A program made the position numbers and the translations under genes. The notes under the pieces were generated by a model. It was not told where the DNA came from. It saw only the letters and a program-made list of their open reading frames with translations, and did no database searches. Source: Actinoallomurus iriomotensis (GTDB lineage: Bacteria; Actinomycetota; Actinomycetes; Streptosporangiales; Streptosporangiaceae). From it: a stretch of DNA of 64,000 nt. Location: NCBI RefSeq assembly GCF_030269445.1, contig NZ_BSTJ01000005.1, forward strand, positions 540,198 to 604,197, read 5' to 3'. Of this stretch, positions 33,488 through 41,686 are shown in pieces (within the stretch, counting starts at the first letter, position 1; every line of letters starts with the position of its first letter).

Positions 33488-34348
33488 TCAGGGAAGGGAG
33501 GCGACGAACCGCATGAACTCGTGCGGCAGCTCGGCCCGCCCGGTGTTCGCCCGCTCCAGCAGCGTGAGCGTGCCGCGGCGCCACCAGAACAGCTCCGGCG
33601 TCAGGGAGCCGGGCCCGTCCTCGTGGGCGTCGCCGGCGAAGGCGCGCAGGCGCTCGGCACTGATCAGCGCGGTGTCCTTGCGGATCGTGCACGCGGCGAT
33701 CGTGCTGCGGGTGGGTGCGACGGCGAGCGCGCCGTAGGGGCCGGGGTCGAGGTAGGACTCCAGCCACACCAGGTGCGTCGCGGCGTAGAACGTCGAGCCC
33801 TCCAGCACGCGGATGCCGGTGTCGTCGATGACGTCGCACTCGAGCGGGCCGTCGGCGCGGACGCCGTCGCGGCCGACCGCGAACAGCTCATCGGCGGTCA
33901 CCGGCCAGCCGACCACGTCGTCGGTGACGACCGTACGCACGGTCGTGGGCGTGTCGGCGACGATCGCCTCGATCAGGCCGGGCGCGAACGGCCGGGAGAT
34001 CAGCCGGCCGGTGCGGGCCTCGGCCGGGTAGATGCGCGAGCGCAGCAGCCCGCGTACGAGCGCGAAGTCGCTGAGGTCCAGTGGTTCTTCGATCGCGGTG
34101 ATGATCGTGCCGACGTGGTCGGCGACCAACGCCGGCCAGTCGTCGCGCGGCACCTGCCGGGCGAGCTGCCGCAGGTTGCGCATGCCGATGTGCAGCCGCT
34201 GCGGGCCGTCGAGGAGCATCACGTCACCGGGAACCGCACGGCAGCCGTAACCGTGACTCTCGGCGACCAGCACCACGAGCGAGTCGAGAGCGGGGTCGGA
34301 GCCGGCGGCCGTGGTGGACCTGCGGTCGCGCCTCTCGAAGGTGGTCAC
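33488..34348 (-). CDS. Conserved hypothetical protein coupled to S66 carboxypeptidase
   Basis: The 286-residue soluble protein has no recognisable catalytic motif. It starts at GTG 34348 (VTTFERRDRR) after GAGGAGAC and overlaps the upstream carboxypeptidase stop as GTGA, so translation is coupled. Notable stretches are LVVLVAESHGYGCRAVPGD, MRNLRQLARQVPRDDWPALV, TTVRTVVTDDVVGWPVTADE and TFYAATHLVWLESYLD. The pattern 'LRNL....DW..LV..HV' recalls DUF1444-type proteins, but only weakly. Co-expression with an LD-carboxypeptidase/MccF-like enzyme hints at a peptide or wall-related role, which is inference only. Confidence 0.7.
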   Translation of the reverse strand: MTTFERRDRRSTTAAGSDPALDSLVVLVAESHGYGCRAVPGDVMLLDGPQRLHIGMRNLRQLARQVPRDDWPALVADHVGTIITAIEEPLDLSDFALVRGLLRSRIYPAEARTGRLISRPFAPGLIEAIVADTPTTVRTVVTDDVVGWPVTADELFAVGRDGVRADGPLECDVIDDTGIRVLEGSTFYAATHLVWLESYLDPGPYGALAVAPTRSTIAACTIRKDTALISAERLRAFAGDAHEDGPGSLTPELFWWRRGTLTLLERANTGRAELPHEFMRFVASLP

Positions 34349-35289
34349 GGTGTCTCCTCGCCAGGGTGGGAAGGCCCCTCCGCGCCGCCGCCCGTGCCGG
34401 GGCCGAGCACCCGCGCGTCCGCGTCGAGCTCCACGTCGGCGCCGAGCCGGATCGTACGCTGCCCGGGACCGTGGCCGACCGGGACGCCCGCCAGGATCGG
34501 CACGCCGATCGGCACGAGGCGGTCGGCGAAGACCGCCTCGAGGTCGCCGCAGCCGATCCAGGTGCCGAGCACGATGCCGGCGACGCCCTCGAACCAGCCC
34601 GCCTGAAGGAGCTGGGTCAGCATGCGATCGACGCGGTACGGCGCCTCGTTGACGTCTTCGATGAACGCGATGCGGCCCGTGGCCGGCTCCGGGGCGTGCG
34701 GAGTGCCGAGCAATGACGTGAGCAGCGCCAGGTTGCCGCCCGTCAGCGTTCCCCGCGCCCGGCCGCCGCGCAGGGTGCCAGTGCCGCGCACCGTGATGTC
34801 CGTTCCGAACAGAGCCTCGCGCAGGTACGCGATCGTCTCCGGCTCGCCGTCGGCGAGGGTGGAGACGACCATCGGCCCGAAGGACGTCGGCACGCCGAGG
34901 CGCTGGGCGAAGGCGATGTGCAGGGCGGTGATGTCGCTGGAGCCGTGGAAGAGCTTGGGCGCCGCGCGGGCCATCGTCTCCCAGTCGAGATGGTCGAGCA
35001 CGCGGGCCGCGCCGTAGCCGCCGCGTGCGCAGAACACCGCAGAGATCGCCGGGTCGCACCATGCCGCCTGCAGGTCGGCGGCGCGTTCGTCGTCGGATCC
35101 GGCGAGGTAGGCGAGGCCGGACGGGGCGCGGTCGAGCGCGTGCTTGCCGACCATCACTTCGAGACCGAACGAGCGCAGCACGGCGCAGCCGCGCTCGAGC
35201 CGCTCCGGCTCAGCGGGATAGCTCGGAGCGACCACGGCGACCCTGTCCCCCGCCCGTAGTGAGGGTGGTCCGCCCCCGAGGTCACCCAT
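34345..35289 (-). CDS. S66-family LD-carboxypeptidase / MccF-like peptidase
   Basis: The 314-residue Ser-Glu-His peptidase carries nucleophile Ser118 in FHGSSDITALH (family pattern GxSD), the charge-relay glutamate in AFIEDVNEAPYRVDRML and histidine in GVPVGHGPGQRT. The family includes LdcA, which trims D-alanine from muropeptide tetrapeptides, and MccF, which inactivates microcin C. There is no signal peptide, as expected for both. ATG 35289 (MGDLGGGPPSLRAGDR) follows AAGGAGAG; the frame is open upstream to 35328 but without a site. It is first in a two-gene unit with the overlapping unknown gene. Which activity it has cannot be settled here. Confidence 0.9.
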   Translation of the reverse strand: MGDLGGGPPSLRAGDRVAVVAPSYPAEPERLERGCAVLRSFGLEVMVGKHALDRAPSGLAYLAGSDDERAADLQAAWCDPAISAVFCARGGYGAARVLDHLDWETMARAAPKLFHGSSDITALHIAFAQRLGVPTSFGPMVVSTLADGEPETIAYLREALFGTDITVRGTGTLRGGRARGTLTGGNLALLTSLLGTPHAPEPATGRIAFIEDVNEAPYRVDRMLTQLLQAGWFEGVAGIVLGTWIGCGDLEAVFADRLVPIGVPILAGVPVGHGPGQRTIRLGADVELDADARVLGPGTGGGAEGPSHPGEETP

Positions 35290-35380
35290 GTAACTCTCCT
35301 TGTTATGTGGTCGGTCAGAGCATGACACCAGTGCACCCCGAAGCGGAAGAGGTCATAAACCACACGCTTGGAATTCGTCG

Positions 35381-35764
35381 TCAACAAGTATCTGACACGA
35401 GTGTCGGCAGGACTGTGCTGATCGGCTCGCGTACGATGGCGTCGGCGAGACGGTCGTACGGCGTCTCCTGCGCGTTGATGATGACGAGCCGCGCGCCGCG
35501 CTCGACCGCCTCCACGCAGAGCCCGGCCGCCGGCTGCACGCCGAGCGAGGAGCCGATCGCCAGAAAGAGGTCGCACCCGCGCGCCGCCCGCTCCGCCGCG
35601 GCGAAGACGTCCGGCTCCAGCGCCTGCCCGATCGCGGCCGCCTGCGGGTCCTTGGTCCACACGCCCTGCGGACCTCGGAAGTCGGGAATGCCGCTCTCCG
35701 TGCTGATGCCCGCCCCGGTGAGCACGGTGACCGCGCCCGCGTTCCGGAGCCATTCGCCGATCAT
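35381..35764 (-). pseudogene. Internally deleted sirtuin (Sir2 family), missing the catalytic core
   Basis: The 127-codon frame encodes both ends of a cobB-type NAD-dependent deacylase but not the middle. Residues 1-40 hold the NAD motifs GAGIS and GIPDFRGPQGVW. Residues 45-127 hold the C-terminal part: GQALEPDVF, FLAIGSSLGVQPAAGL, INAQETPYD and LREPI-like VREPIS. Joined at about residues 40-46 (TKDPQAAAIGQALEP), about 100 residues are absent, including the QNID motif, the catalytic His-Gly and the zinc-binding cysteines. Deacylase activity is therefore not expected. The deletion kept the frame, so it may be a recent decay product or a mini-protein with a retained role. ATG 35764 begins MIGEWLRNAG, the normal family N-terminus. 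Confidence 0.85.
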
Positions 35765-35843
35765 GATCAAGAGCCTATGCCGTGTCCGGTACCGGACATT
35801 CACCCGCGGGTCCGCGCAACGGGGAGCCTCCCGTACGAGCCGG

Positions 35844-37136
35844 TCAGAACCAGGTGCGGACCAGGTCGACCACCGTGTCGCCGGCCACGACCGGAAGCAA
35901 CTGCCACTTGTCGAACACCGTGCACGGGTGGGAAGCCCCGCAGTCGACCCAGTCGCCCACCTCGACCGTGGTGCCGGACCCGAGCCGCAGGAACGCGTGC
36001 TGGTCGTTGAGCGCGGTCACCCGGCTCCCGGTCGCGGGCGAGCGGGAGCCGTCGGCGTGGCGTACGGTGTGCGGCTCCGGCAGGCCCTGGTCGAACGAGA
36101 TGTCGCGGCGGCCGAGCGTGAGCAGCGCGAGGCCGGGTTCGGGACGGGAGGTCACCTGCGCCCACGCGTGCAGCGCCGGTCTGAACGGCGTGTCCCCGGC
36201 CCGGCGAAGTGGTGAGACGTCGCGGTAGAAGCCGTCGTCGTGGGTGATGTAGGCGCCGCTGCGAAGCACGGTGCGGGCGCCGTCGAACACGTCCGCGACC
36301 TGGTCGAAGTAGGCGCTGCCGCCCGCGCTGAGAATGGCGTCGTCGGGCAGGTCGAGCCGGCCGGCCAGGTCGCGCAGGTCCCGCAGGTAGCGGTCGACCG
36401 TCGCGAGGCTCTCCGGCGTGGCACCGTGCGCGATCGCACCCTCGTACCCGGCCACCCCGGCGAGCCGGAGCCCGTCCGCACCCCGGACCGCGCGGGCCAC
36501 CTCCTCGGCCGTGGCGACGTCGCGTACACCGGCGCGCCCGTCCGGCGCCCCGAGCTCGACCAGCACGTCCACCGGCCGCGGCACCCCGCGCAGCGCCGCC
36601 GCCATGATCTCGACGCCGCGCACCGAGTCGGCGAAGCAGTACAGCGCGAACTCCGGGTCGCGCGCGAGCTCACCGGCGACCCAGCGCAGCCCGGCCGGGT
36701 CGACGAGCTGGTTGGCGACCACGACCCGCCGGACACCGAACGCCCGCGCCACGCGAAGCTGGGCGAAGTTGGCGACGGTGATCCCCCACGCGCCGTGCTC
36801 GAGCTGCCGCGCGAACAGCTGCGGGGCCATCGTGGTCTTGCCGTGCGGCGCCAGCAGTACGCCGCGCCGCTCGCACCAGTCGCGCATGGTCGCCAGGTTG
36901 TGCTCCAGCGCGGCGGCGTCGAGCACGACGAGGGGCGGATGGAAGCCGCCGTCGAACAGATCCCGCCGCTCGGCCGCGAGCTCCGCCACCGTCATCCCGG
37001 CGGCGTCGGCGGGCATGCCCTTGAACCGCCAGTCGATCCGTTCCTCGCCCAACCGCCGCAGCGCGCCGGCATCCACCACGGTCCACCACCCATCACCCGT
37101 CGTGCCGCCTCCGCGGACGCCGGGCGGCGTCCCCAC
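35844..37136 (-). CDS. D-threonine aldolase/D-serine dehydratase-fold PLP enzyme
   Basis: The 430-residue product has an alanine-racemase-like N-terminal barrel with the PLP lysine in LAPHGKTTMAPQLF, and a C-terminal beta domain with metal ligands His and Cys in ALNDQHAFLRL and DCGASHPCTVFDKW. This is the DSD1/D-threonine aldolase (COG3616) family, which breaks down D-threonine, D-serine or related beta-hydroxy D-amino acids. GTG 37136 is one base after the upstream TAG (TAG-C-GTG), so coupled translation is plausible. The conserved part begins near VDAGALRRL, and GTG 37079 is a good alternative start. With the nearby racemase set it suggests D-amino-acid use in this organism. The exact substrate is uncertain. 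Confidence 0.88.
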   Translation of the reverse strand: MGTPPGVRGGGTTGDGWWTVVDAGALRRLGEERIDWRFKGMPADAAGMTVAELAAERRDLFDGGFHPPLVVLDAAALEHNLATMRDWCERRGVLLAPHGKTTMAPQLFARQLEHGAWGITVANFAQLRVARAFGVRRVVVANQLVDPAGLRWVAGELARDPEFALYCFADSVRGVEIMAAALRGVPRPVDVLVELGAPDGRAGVRDVATAEEVARAVRGADGLRLAGVAGYEGAIAHGATPESLATVDRYLRDLRDLAGRLDLPDDAILSAGGSAYFDQVADVFDGARTVLRSGAYITHDDGFYRDVSPLRRAGDTPFRPALHAWAQVTSRPEPGLALLTLGRRDISFDQGLPEPHTVRHADGSRSPATGSRVTALNDQHAFLRLGSGTTVEVGDWVDCGASHPCTVFDKWQLLPVVAGDTVVDLVRTWF

Positions 37137-37137
37137 G

Positions 37138-37680
37138 CTATGCCCCGGTGACGCGGCCCCACGAATCCGGGGCCGTGCGCAGGTGGGGAAGCCCGCCGGA
37201 GAGCTCTCGCACGCGGTCGAGCACCCGTCGCGCGTACGCTTCGTCGGTCTCGATCTCAGTGAGCGGCACGACCGGCAACCTGGCGCGGGTCAAGAGCGGA
37301 ACGCGCCGGAAAAGGGAGACCGGTGCCAGGTCCGGCGCGGGAAGATCTTCCAGCTCAACCCAGACCTTCGGGCTGAGTTCCCCGGCCAGCCGCACCCGGA
37401 ACTCACCGTGCCTGCATCGGTACCGCGCCGGCGGACATTCCGTATCGCGCGGATCAAGGCACGACCCCTGCCAGCTCTGCCACCTGTCGACCCATTGCCG
37501 GGCTCCGCCCTTGCTCGCCCGTTCCACCGCCGACACGGTCGCGGCACTGACCCCCGACGCCGTCGCGAGTTGCTTGAGGGTGAGGTCTCGGCCCATGCGA
37601 GCGTCGCGGATCAACGCACCCACACGCGGCGCACAAGACGATCGGCCACGCCCCGGCCCGGCAGCGGATTCGGCGTTCAC
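37138..37680 (-). CDS. XRE-type helix-turn-helix protein
   Basis: The 180-residue product has an HTH near residues 25-60 (VGALIRDARMGRDLTLKQLA, TASGVSAATVSAVERASKGG). A soluble domain with four cysteines follows (GSCLDPRDTECPPARYRC), then LAGELSPKVWVELEDLPAPD and a helical C-terminus. GTG 37680 is taken because the upstream frame is Arg/Gly-rich; GGGGAG lies about ten bases before it. The stop is one base before the D-threonine-aldolase-like gene, so the two are probably one unit and the regulator may control it. The C-terminal domain is not recognised. The cysteines might bind metal or ligand, which is speculative. Confidence 0.65.
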   Translation of the reverse strand: MNAESAAGPGRGRSSCAPRVGALIRDARMGRDLTLKQLATASGVSAATVSAVERASKGGARQWVDRWQSWQGSCLDPRDTECPPARYRCRHGEFRVRLAGELSPKVWVELEDLPAPDLAPVSLFRRVPLLTRARLPVVPLTEIETDEAYARRVLDRVRELSGGLPHLRTAPDSWGRVTGA

Positions 37681-37869
37681 GCCCCAAGGCTCCCCGACGG
37701 GTTCCTCGCCTGTCGACCCACGCCGCCCGCCTGTGGACGACCCGGCTCTGGGGGTCGGTAGTCCTCGAAGACCCCGCCTCCTCGTGCCTGGGTCCCCCGC
37801 CCGCCGCCGCGGATTCGGGATCTCACCCTTCCGGGGGGTCGGCACCCCGAACGTCCGACGGCGCGGCGG

Positions 37870-38439
37870 TCACAGTCCCTGGAGGAAGGCGAGGGCGCGT
37901 TCCCAGGCCTTTCGTGCCGACGGCTCGTCGTGGTCGGCCAGGTCCGGGTCGGTGAACAGGTGGCCCGCGCCCGGGTAGCGGAACAGTTCGGCGCGCGCGC
38001 CGGCGCGGCGCATCCCCTCCTGCCACTCCCCCAGCCAGTCGGCAGGTTCCCACTCGTCCGGGTCGGCGACGTGCAGCTGCACGGGCAGGCCGGGGACGGC
38101 CGTGCCCTCCGGGACCTCCGCGGTGCCGTGCATCAGCAGCAGCCCCCGCGCGCCGCCGCCCAGCGCGAGGCGCTGGGCCAGGCTCGCGCCGAGGGAGAGG
38201 CCCGCGTACACCGTGCTCTCCCCCGCGTACGGCGCGGCCGCGGCGGCCGCGCGCCGGGCCAGTTCCTCCGGGCCGATCTCGTCCCTGATCTTCAGGCCGG
38301 TCTCGGCGTCGTCCGCCGTGCGGCCGTCGTACAGGTCGGGGACCACGACCTCGTGCCCGGTGGTGGCACGGATGCGGGCCGCGGCGTCGAGCACCGCGGC
38401 CCGCAGGCCGTACATCGAATGCAGCAGAACAACGGTCAT
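37870..38439 (-). CDS. Dienelactone-hydrolase-family alpha/beta hydrolase
   Basis: The 189-residue compact alpha/beta hydrolase starts MTVVLLHSMYGLRAAVLDAA. The nucleophile elbow is YAGLSLGASLAQ (Ser), the acid aspartate is likely in HVADPDEWEPADW and the catalytic histidine is in YPGAGHLFTDPD. The family cleaves dienelactones or serves as a general carboxylesterase; this short form is common in actinomycetes without known substrate. It is cytosolic. ATG 38439 has GGCGGG close upstream. A perfect 16-bp palindrome lies 22 bases upstream, at the end of the preceding gene. Confidence 0.88.
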   Translation of the reverse strand: MTVVLLHSMYGLRAAVLDAAARIRATTGHEVVVPDLYDGRTADDAETGLKIRDEIGPEELARRAAAAAAPYAGESTVYAGLSLGASLAQRLALGGGARGLLLMHGTAEVPEGTAVPGLPVQLHVADPDEWEPADWLGEWQEGMRRAGARAELFRYPGAGHLFTDPDLADHDEPSARKAWERALAFLQGL

Positions 38440-38460
38440 CCCGCCATCGTGGCAGCCCCG

Positions 38461-38476
38461 CGTGACCGCGGTCACG
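38461..38476. repeat. Perfect 16-bp palindrome
   Basis: CGTGACCG is followed directly by CGGTCACG. It covers the stop codon of the nuclease-like gene (38472-38474) and lies just upstream of the dienelactone-hydrolase-like gene on the minus strand. It could be a regulator site for the latter. Confidence 0.7.
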
Positions 38477-39338
38477 CCTCGATGAACACCAGATCCTCGG
38501 GCGGGTGGGTGAGCCGGATCTTCTGGCCGGACACGGCGGTGACGGTGTCCAGGCCGGTCGCGTGCGCCTCGGAGATGACGAACAGGCGGTCGTTCCGTGC
38601 GGCGAGGAAGGCCGTGAACCGGTCGAGGGACACGTCGCCGGCGCCCAGGGCCAGGTAGTCCACGAGCCGGCGGAACAGCTTCGGCAGGATCACGATGTGG
38701 TCGTCCAGGTCGGCCAGGCTGGTCACGGTCGCGCCGCTCGTGGTCGCGTCGCCGCTCCACACGCCGTGCCCCTCGGCGCGTGCGGCCTGGGCGGCGGTGG
38801 TCAGCTCGGCGCGCAGGTCGGGGTACAGCTTGCTGTAGAACGTCGGGTACACCAGCCCCTCGGAGAGCAGCCGGTGGTTCACGCTCTCGCGCACCGTCGC
38901 CGCGGTGGCCCGCACCTGCGCGAGATCGGTCTCCTCGCTCGCGCCCGCGTACGCGAACGCCACCGGCCGCCCGTACTTGTCGGCGAAGCGGGTCAGGATG
39001 TAGCCGGGCGTCTCGTCCGGCGTGGCGCTCGTGACGGTCTCCCGCTCCCGCTTGACGTCGCTGAAGCCCAGCAGGGCCAGCAGCCGGTCGGCGGCCGCGT
39101 GTGCGAGCGGGAGCGGCTGGTGCTGGGTGAAGCCCCCGTGGCCGTGCGGCGTGTAGTGCGTCTCCAGCGCGTCGATCGCGTCGAGTCGCAGCTGCACGCT
39201 GCCGACGGCGCTGAGATGCGCGTTCATGCGCAGTTTGACGAACGCCTCCGCGTCGTCGGGGAAGAAGTGGATCGAGTCACCATCGGGCTGGCTGTGCAGG
39301 ATCCGGTAGGAACCTTTGATCAGGCGTAGCGGCATCAT
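38472..39338 (-). CDS. Nuclease-like protein with SNase-type N-terminal domain
   Basis: The 288-residue soluble product has an N-terminal half resembling the thermonuclease/SNase fold: RLIKGSYRILHSQPDGDSIH, VQLRLDAIDALETHY and PVAFAYAGAS. ARAEGHGVWSGDAT matches the SNase-style 'A..G.GLW' ending. The active-site Asp..Arg..Glu pattern is partly present (PDGDSI, RLDAIDALE), though a second arginine is not certain. The C-terminal ~100 residues (HIVILPKLFRRLVDYLAL, RFTAFLAARNDRLFV) are unrecognised. There is no signal peptide. ATG 39338 or 39335 follows GGAGGGG. It may be an intracellular nucleic-acid enzyme or a binding protein. Confidence 0.7.
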   Translation of the reverse strand: MMPLRLIKGSYRILHSQPDGDSIHFFPDDAEAFVKLRMNAHLSAVGSVQLRLDAIDALETHYTPHGHGGFTQHQPLPLAHAAADRLLALLGFSDVKRERETVTSATPDETPGYILTRFADKYGRPVAFAYAGASEETDLAQVRATAATVRESVNHRLLSEGLVYPTFYSKLYPDLRAELTTAAQAARAEGHGVWSGDATTSGATVTSLADLDDHIVILPKLFRRLVDYLALGAGDVSLDRFTAFLAARNDRLFVISEAHATGLDTVTAVSGQKIRLTHPPEDLVFIEA

Positions 39339-39673
39339 CGCCCCCCTCCGCGCGGCGGCGTTCACCGCCGCGCACGTGCCCCCGACACCGGCGGCCAGCG
39401 CCGGCGTCTGCGATCGGCCGAGTCAACCAGCCGGAGCGGGCGTGATCTCGTACCCGCGCCGGTATCCGCAGGTCAGGGCCTGGCAAAGGTCTGTCCGGGT
39501 GGCGCCGGGGCGGTGATCGCCCTCGCCGTGTCACCGGCATCGGAAGGGCCGCGGGCGGGGCGGACGGGCATCGGCCCGGCGTGACCATGAAGGTCCCGAA
39601 GTCAGTACCATCCCTCTAGGAGCGCCGACGGCGCCGGGGCCATCCGGCCGGTGCCAAGAGATGAGTAACCCGC
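39339..39673. other. Intergenic region upstream of ridA and the nuclease-like gene
   Basis: This 335-base divergent region holds no supported gene. A GC-rich hairpin (GCGGCG/CGCCGC around 39352-39373) lies near the nuclease-like start. A CTCTAGGAG-containing AT-richer patch at about 39610-39620 may belong to the ridA promoter. Otherwise I see nothing. Confidence 0.4.
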
Positions 39674-40057
39674 ATGAGTGACAAGATCGCTTTTCACACC
39701 GCGAAGGCTCCCCGGCCGGCCGCGGCGTACAGCCAGGGCGTCCGCAAGGGCGGCATCCTCCAGGTCGCCGGTCAGGTCCCGGTCGACCCCGCCACCGGGA
39801 TCGTCGTCGGCGAGACCGTGGGCGAGCAGACCCGCCAGGCGCTGGAGAACGTCCGGGCGGTGCTGGAGGAGGCCGGCTCCGGCTTCGACGACGTTCTGAT
39901 GCTGCGGGTCTACCTCACGCGCCGGGAGGACTTCGCGGAGATGAACGCGGTGTACGAGGACTATGTCCGCGAGCCCTACCCCGCGCGTACGACGGTGTTC
40001 GTCGGGCTGGCCGAGGGTCTGCTCGTCGAGATCGACGCGCTCGCGGTCGTCGGCTGA
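39674..40057 (+). CDS. RidA/YjgF/YER057c-family enamine/imine deaminase
   Basis: The 127-residue trimer-forming RidA-type protein hydrolyses reactive enamines/imines such as 2-aminoacrylate made by PLP dehydratases. Family marks include PAAAYSQGVRKGGILQVAGQ, the active-site arginine in DDVLMLRVYLTRREDF, and PARTTVFVGLAEGLLVEID near the end. This C-terminal block is the usual YjgF signature (P-AR-S/T-V). It would protect enzymes when D-serine/threonine-type substrates are degraded, fitting the nearby PLP enzyme, though that link is inference. ATG 39674 begins MSDKIAFHTAKAPRP; the ribosome site is weak. Confidence 0.94.
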   Translation: MSDKIAFHTAKAPRPAAAYSQGVRKGGILQVAGQVPVDPATGIVVGETVGEQTRQALENVRAVLEEAGSGFDDVLMLRVYLTRREDFAEMNAVYEDYVREPYPARTTVFVGLAEGLLVEIDALAVVG

Positions 40058-40097
40058 CGAGCGCCCGCGTAGCGGCCCCGCCCGAGGTGACACGCTG

Positions 40098-41033
40098 GTG
40101 ACACCCCCGCGTTCCACGTCTCCGCACATCCTGGTGGTGAACGGCACCAAGGTCCGGCGCCCGGTCTTCCTGCTCGGCGCGCCCCATTCGGGCACGGATC
40201 TGGTCGCCCGCGCGATCCGGCACTCGACGGCCTTCCACCTGACGATGGGCCGTCCCAACGTGGTGCGTACGGTCTACGCGTTCGCCCGCCGCCCCTCGAT
40301 CGCGAGCGAGCGGGGCGCGGGCGCCGCCCGGGTGATGCGCGACGCGTACGCGCAGAGCTGGCAGGTCACCCCGGACGGGTGCGGTGAGTGCCCGGCGCAG
40401 TGCCGTGACCTGGGGCGGCTCGGCCCCGACGGCGTCTGCGCCGACCCGCGCGGCATCCAGCGGTTCGCCGACGCGACACCCGACCTGATCTACAGCGCCG
40501 ACGTCATCCTGGACGCCTTCCCCGACGCGCAGCTGATCCAGGTGATCCGCGACGGCCGTGACGTCGTCGCCGGGATGGTCTCCGACGAGCGCTGCCTCGC
40601 GTGGTTCCGTCCCGGCTTCGCCAACCTGGACGAGGTGTTCCCCAACGCCTTCCTCGGCGTCGAGGACGAGACCGAGCGCGCGCGCTGGCCGCGGGCGGGC
40701 GTGGCGGTCAAGTGCGCGCTGCGCTGGCGCGGGTCGATCCGGCTCAGCGCCCGGCTGCGCGCCCAGACGCCCGACGAACAGCTGTTCACCATCCGCTACG
40801 AGGATCTGGTCACGCGCACCCGCGAGATCCTGGGCGACATCTCCGACTACCTCGGGCAGCGGATCGCCAAGAGCGCGCTGCACGGCGTCGGCGACGACGA
40901 CATCGGCATGTGGCAGGACCACCTCACGCCCAAGCAGGTCACCCAGGTGGAGAAGATCGCCGGCGCGGAGCTCCGCCGGCTCGGCTACCGGCCGAGCGGA
41001 CGCGAATGGCCGACGGCCGGCACCCGTTCGTAG
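40098..41033 (+). CDS. Sulfotransferase-family protein
   Basis: The 311-residue product has a PAPS-binding 5' phosphosulfate loop, RPVFLLGAPHSGTDLVARAI, near residues 20-40. The second strand motif is QLIQVIRDGRDVVAGM (R..RD, as in the 3'-phosphate-binding region), and TIRYEDLVTRTREILGDI follows. These are the marks of bacterial cytosolic sulfotransferases, which put sulfate on carbohydrates, lipids or natural products. Four cysteines in GCGECPAQCRDLG may bind a metal or form disulfides. GTG 40098 follows GAGGTGA and is 40 bases after ridA. The acceptor substrate is unknown. The 3' end is overlapped by a small frame on the other strand. Confidence 0.88.
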   Translation: MTPPRSTSPHILVVNGTKVRRPVFLLGAPHSGTDLVARAIRHSTAFHLTMGRPNVVRTVYAFARRPSIASERGAGAARVMRDAYAQSWQVTPDGCGECPAQCRDLGRLGPDGVCADPRGIQRFADATPDLIYSADVILDAFPDAQLIQVIRDGRDVVAGMVSDERCLAWFRPGFANLDEVFPNAFLGVEDETERARWPRAGVAVKCALRWRGSIRLSARLRAQTPDEQLFTIRYEDLVTRTREILGDISDYLGQRIAKSALHGVGDDDIGMWQDHLTPKQVTQVEKIAGAELRRLGYRPSGREWPTAGTRS

Positions 41034-41116
41034 CTCCAGCCGATCACCAGACCGGCCGCGCCGCAACCGACGAGGAGCGCGGCGAACCGCCGGACCCCGC
41101 GTTTCGTCCTGCTCAT
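40985..41116 (-). CDS. Possible 43-residue membrane protein
   Basis: ATG 41116 is six bases after GGAGTGAG and opens MSRTKRGVRRFAALLVGCGA, a basic start followed by one hydrophobic helix (about residues 10-27). The 3' half lies antisense to the last 49 bases of the sulfotransferase gene. The ribosome site and signal-anchor-like composition support it, but it is short and unrecognised. Confidence 0.35.
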   Translation of the reverse strand: MSRTKRGVRRFAALLVGCGAAGLVIGWSYERVPAVGHSRPLGR

Positions 41117-41221
41117 CGCACTCACTCCGCGGTGAAGAGAATCGCCTGCCGCCTCCCAGGGTGAGCCGGGCACGCGACAAGGATGTGGACTCGAGAATGC
41201 GCCTGCGTTAAGTCCGCGCGC

Positions 41222-41644
41222 TCACTTCGTGCGCCAGCGCGGCCGGGTCTCGCCGGCCTTCTTGGTGCACGTCAGCTTCTTGCCCGTGGCGGCCTTGGCG
41301 GTCGCCCCGGCCCGCGAGCAGTACTCGCCGGCGCGCGGCGCGGTGGTCGACGGAGCCTGCGAGTACCAGCGGGCCTGCTTGTCGCCGGGCTTCTTGAGAC
41401 ACCGGGCCCAGCCGCCGTTCGCGGTCCTGCCCACCACGCCGGTGGCCTTGCAGTAGCCGCCGACCCGTACGGTGCCGGTGACGGTCGCCGAGGCGGACGG
41501 CGCGCGTGTCGCGGCCGGCGCATGGTGTCGCGCCCCCGGGCTCGCGCTCTGCGCGACCGTCGCGGCCTTCTTGTTCCCTCCGCACCCGGTGAGCGGCATG
41601 ACCGCGCTCAGGGCGACGCACGTCAGGACGAGCGGACGATTCAT
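41222..41644 (-). CDS. Lipoprotein with duplicated cysteine-pair domain
   Basis: The 140-residue product begins MNRPLVLTCVALSAVMPLTG, then a lipobox cysteine (PLTGC), so it should be a lipid-anchored exported protein. After an Ala/Ser/Pro linker two similar modules follow: GGYCKATGVVGRTANGGWAR with CLKKPGDKQARW, and GEYCSRAGATAKAATGKKLT with CTKKAGETRPRW. Each has two cysteines, expected to form a disulfide. This repeat type is common at the C-termini of actinobacterial exported proteins, with unknown function. ATG 41644 has GGGGGACCAG upstream. It lies downstream of another exported protein gene on the same strand. Confidence 0.82.
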   Translation of the reverse strand: MNRPLVLTCVALSAVMPLTGCGGNKKAATVAQSASPGARHHAPAATRAPSASATVTGTVRVGGYCKATGVVGRTANGGWARCLKKPGDKQARWYSQAPSTTAPRAGEYCSRAGATAKAATGKKLTCTKKAGETRPRWRTK

Positions 41645-41686
41645 CTGGTCCCCCGATGTCGACGCGCCCCCGCTCCGGTTCGGGGC

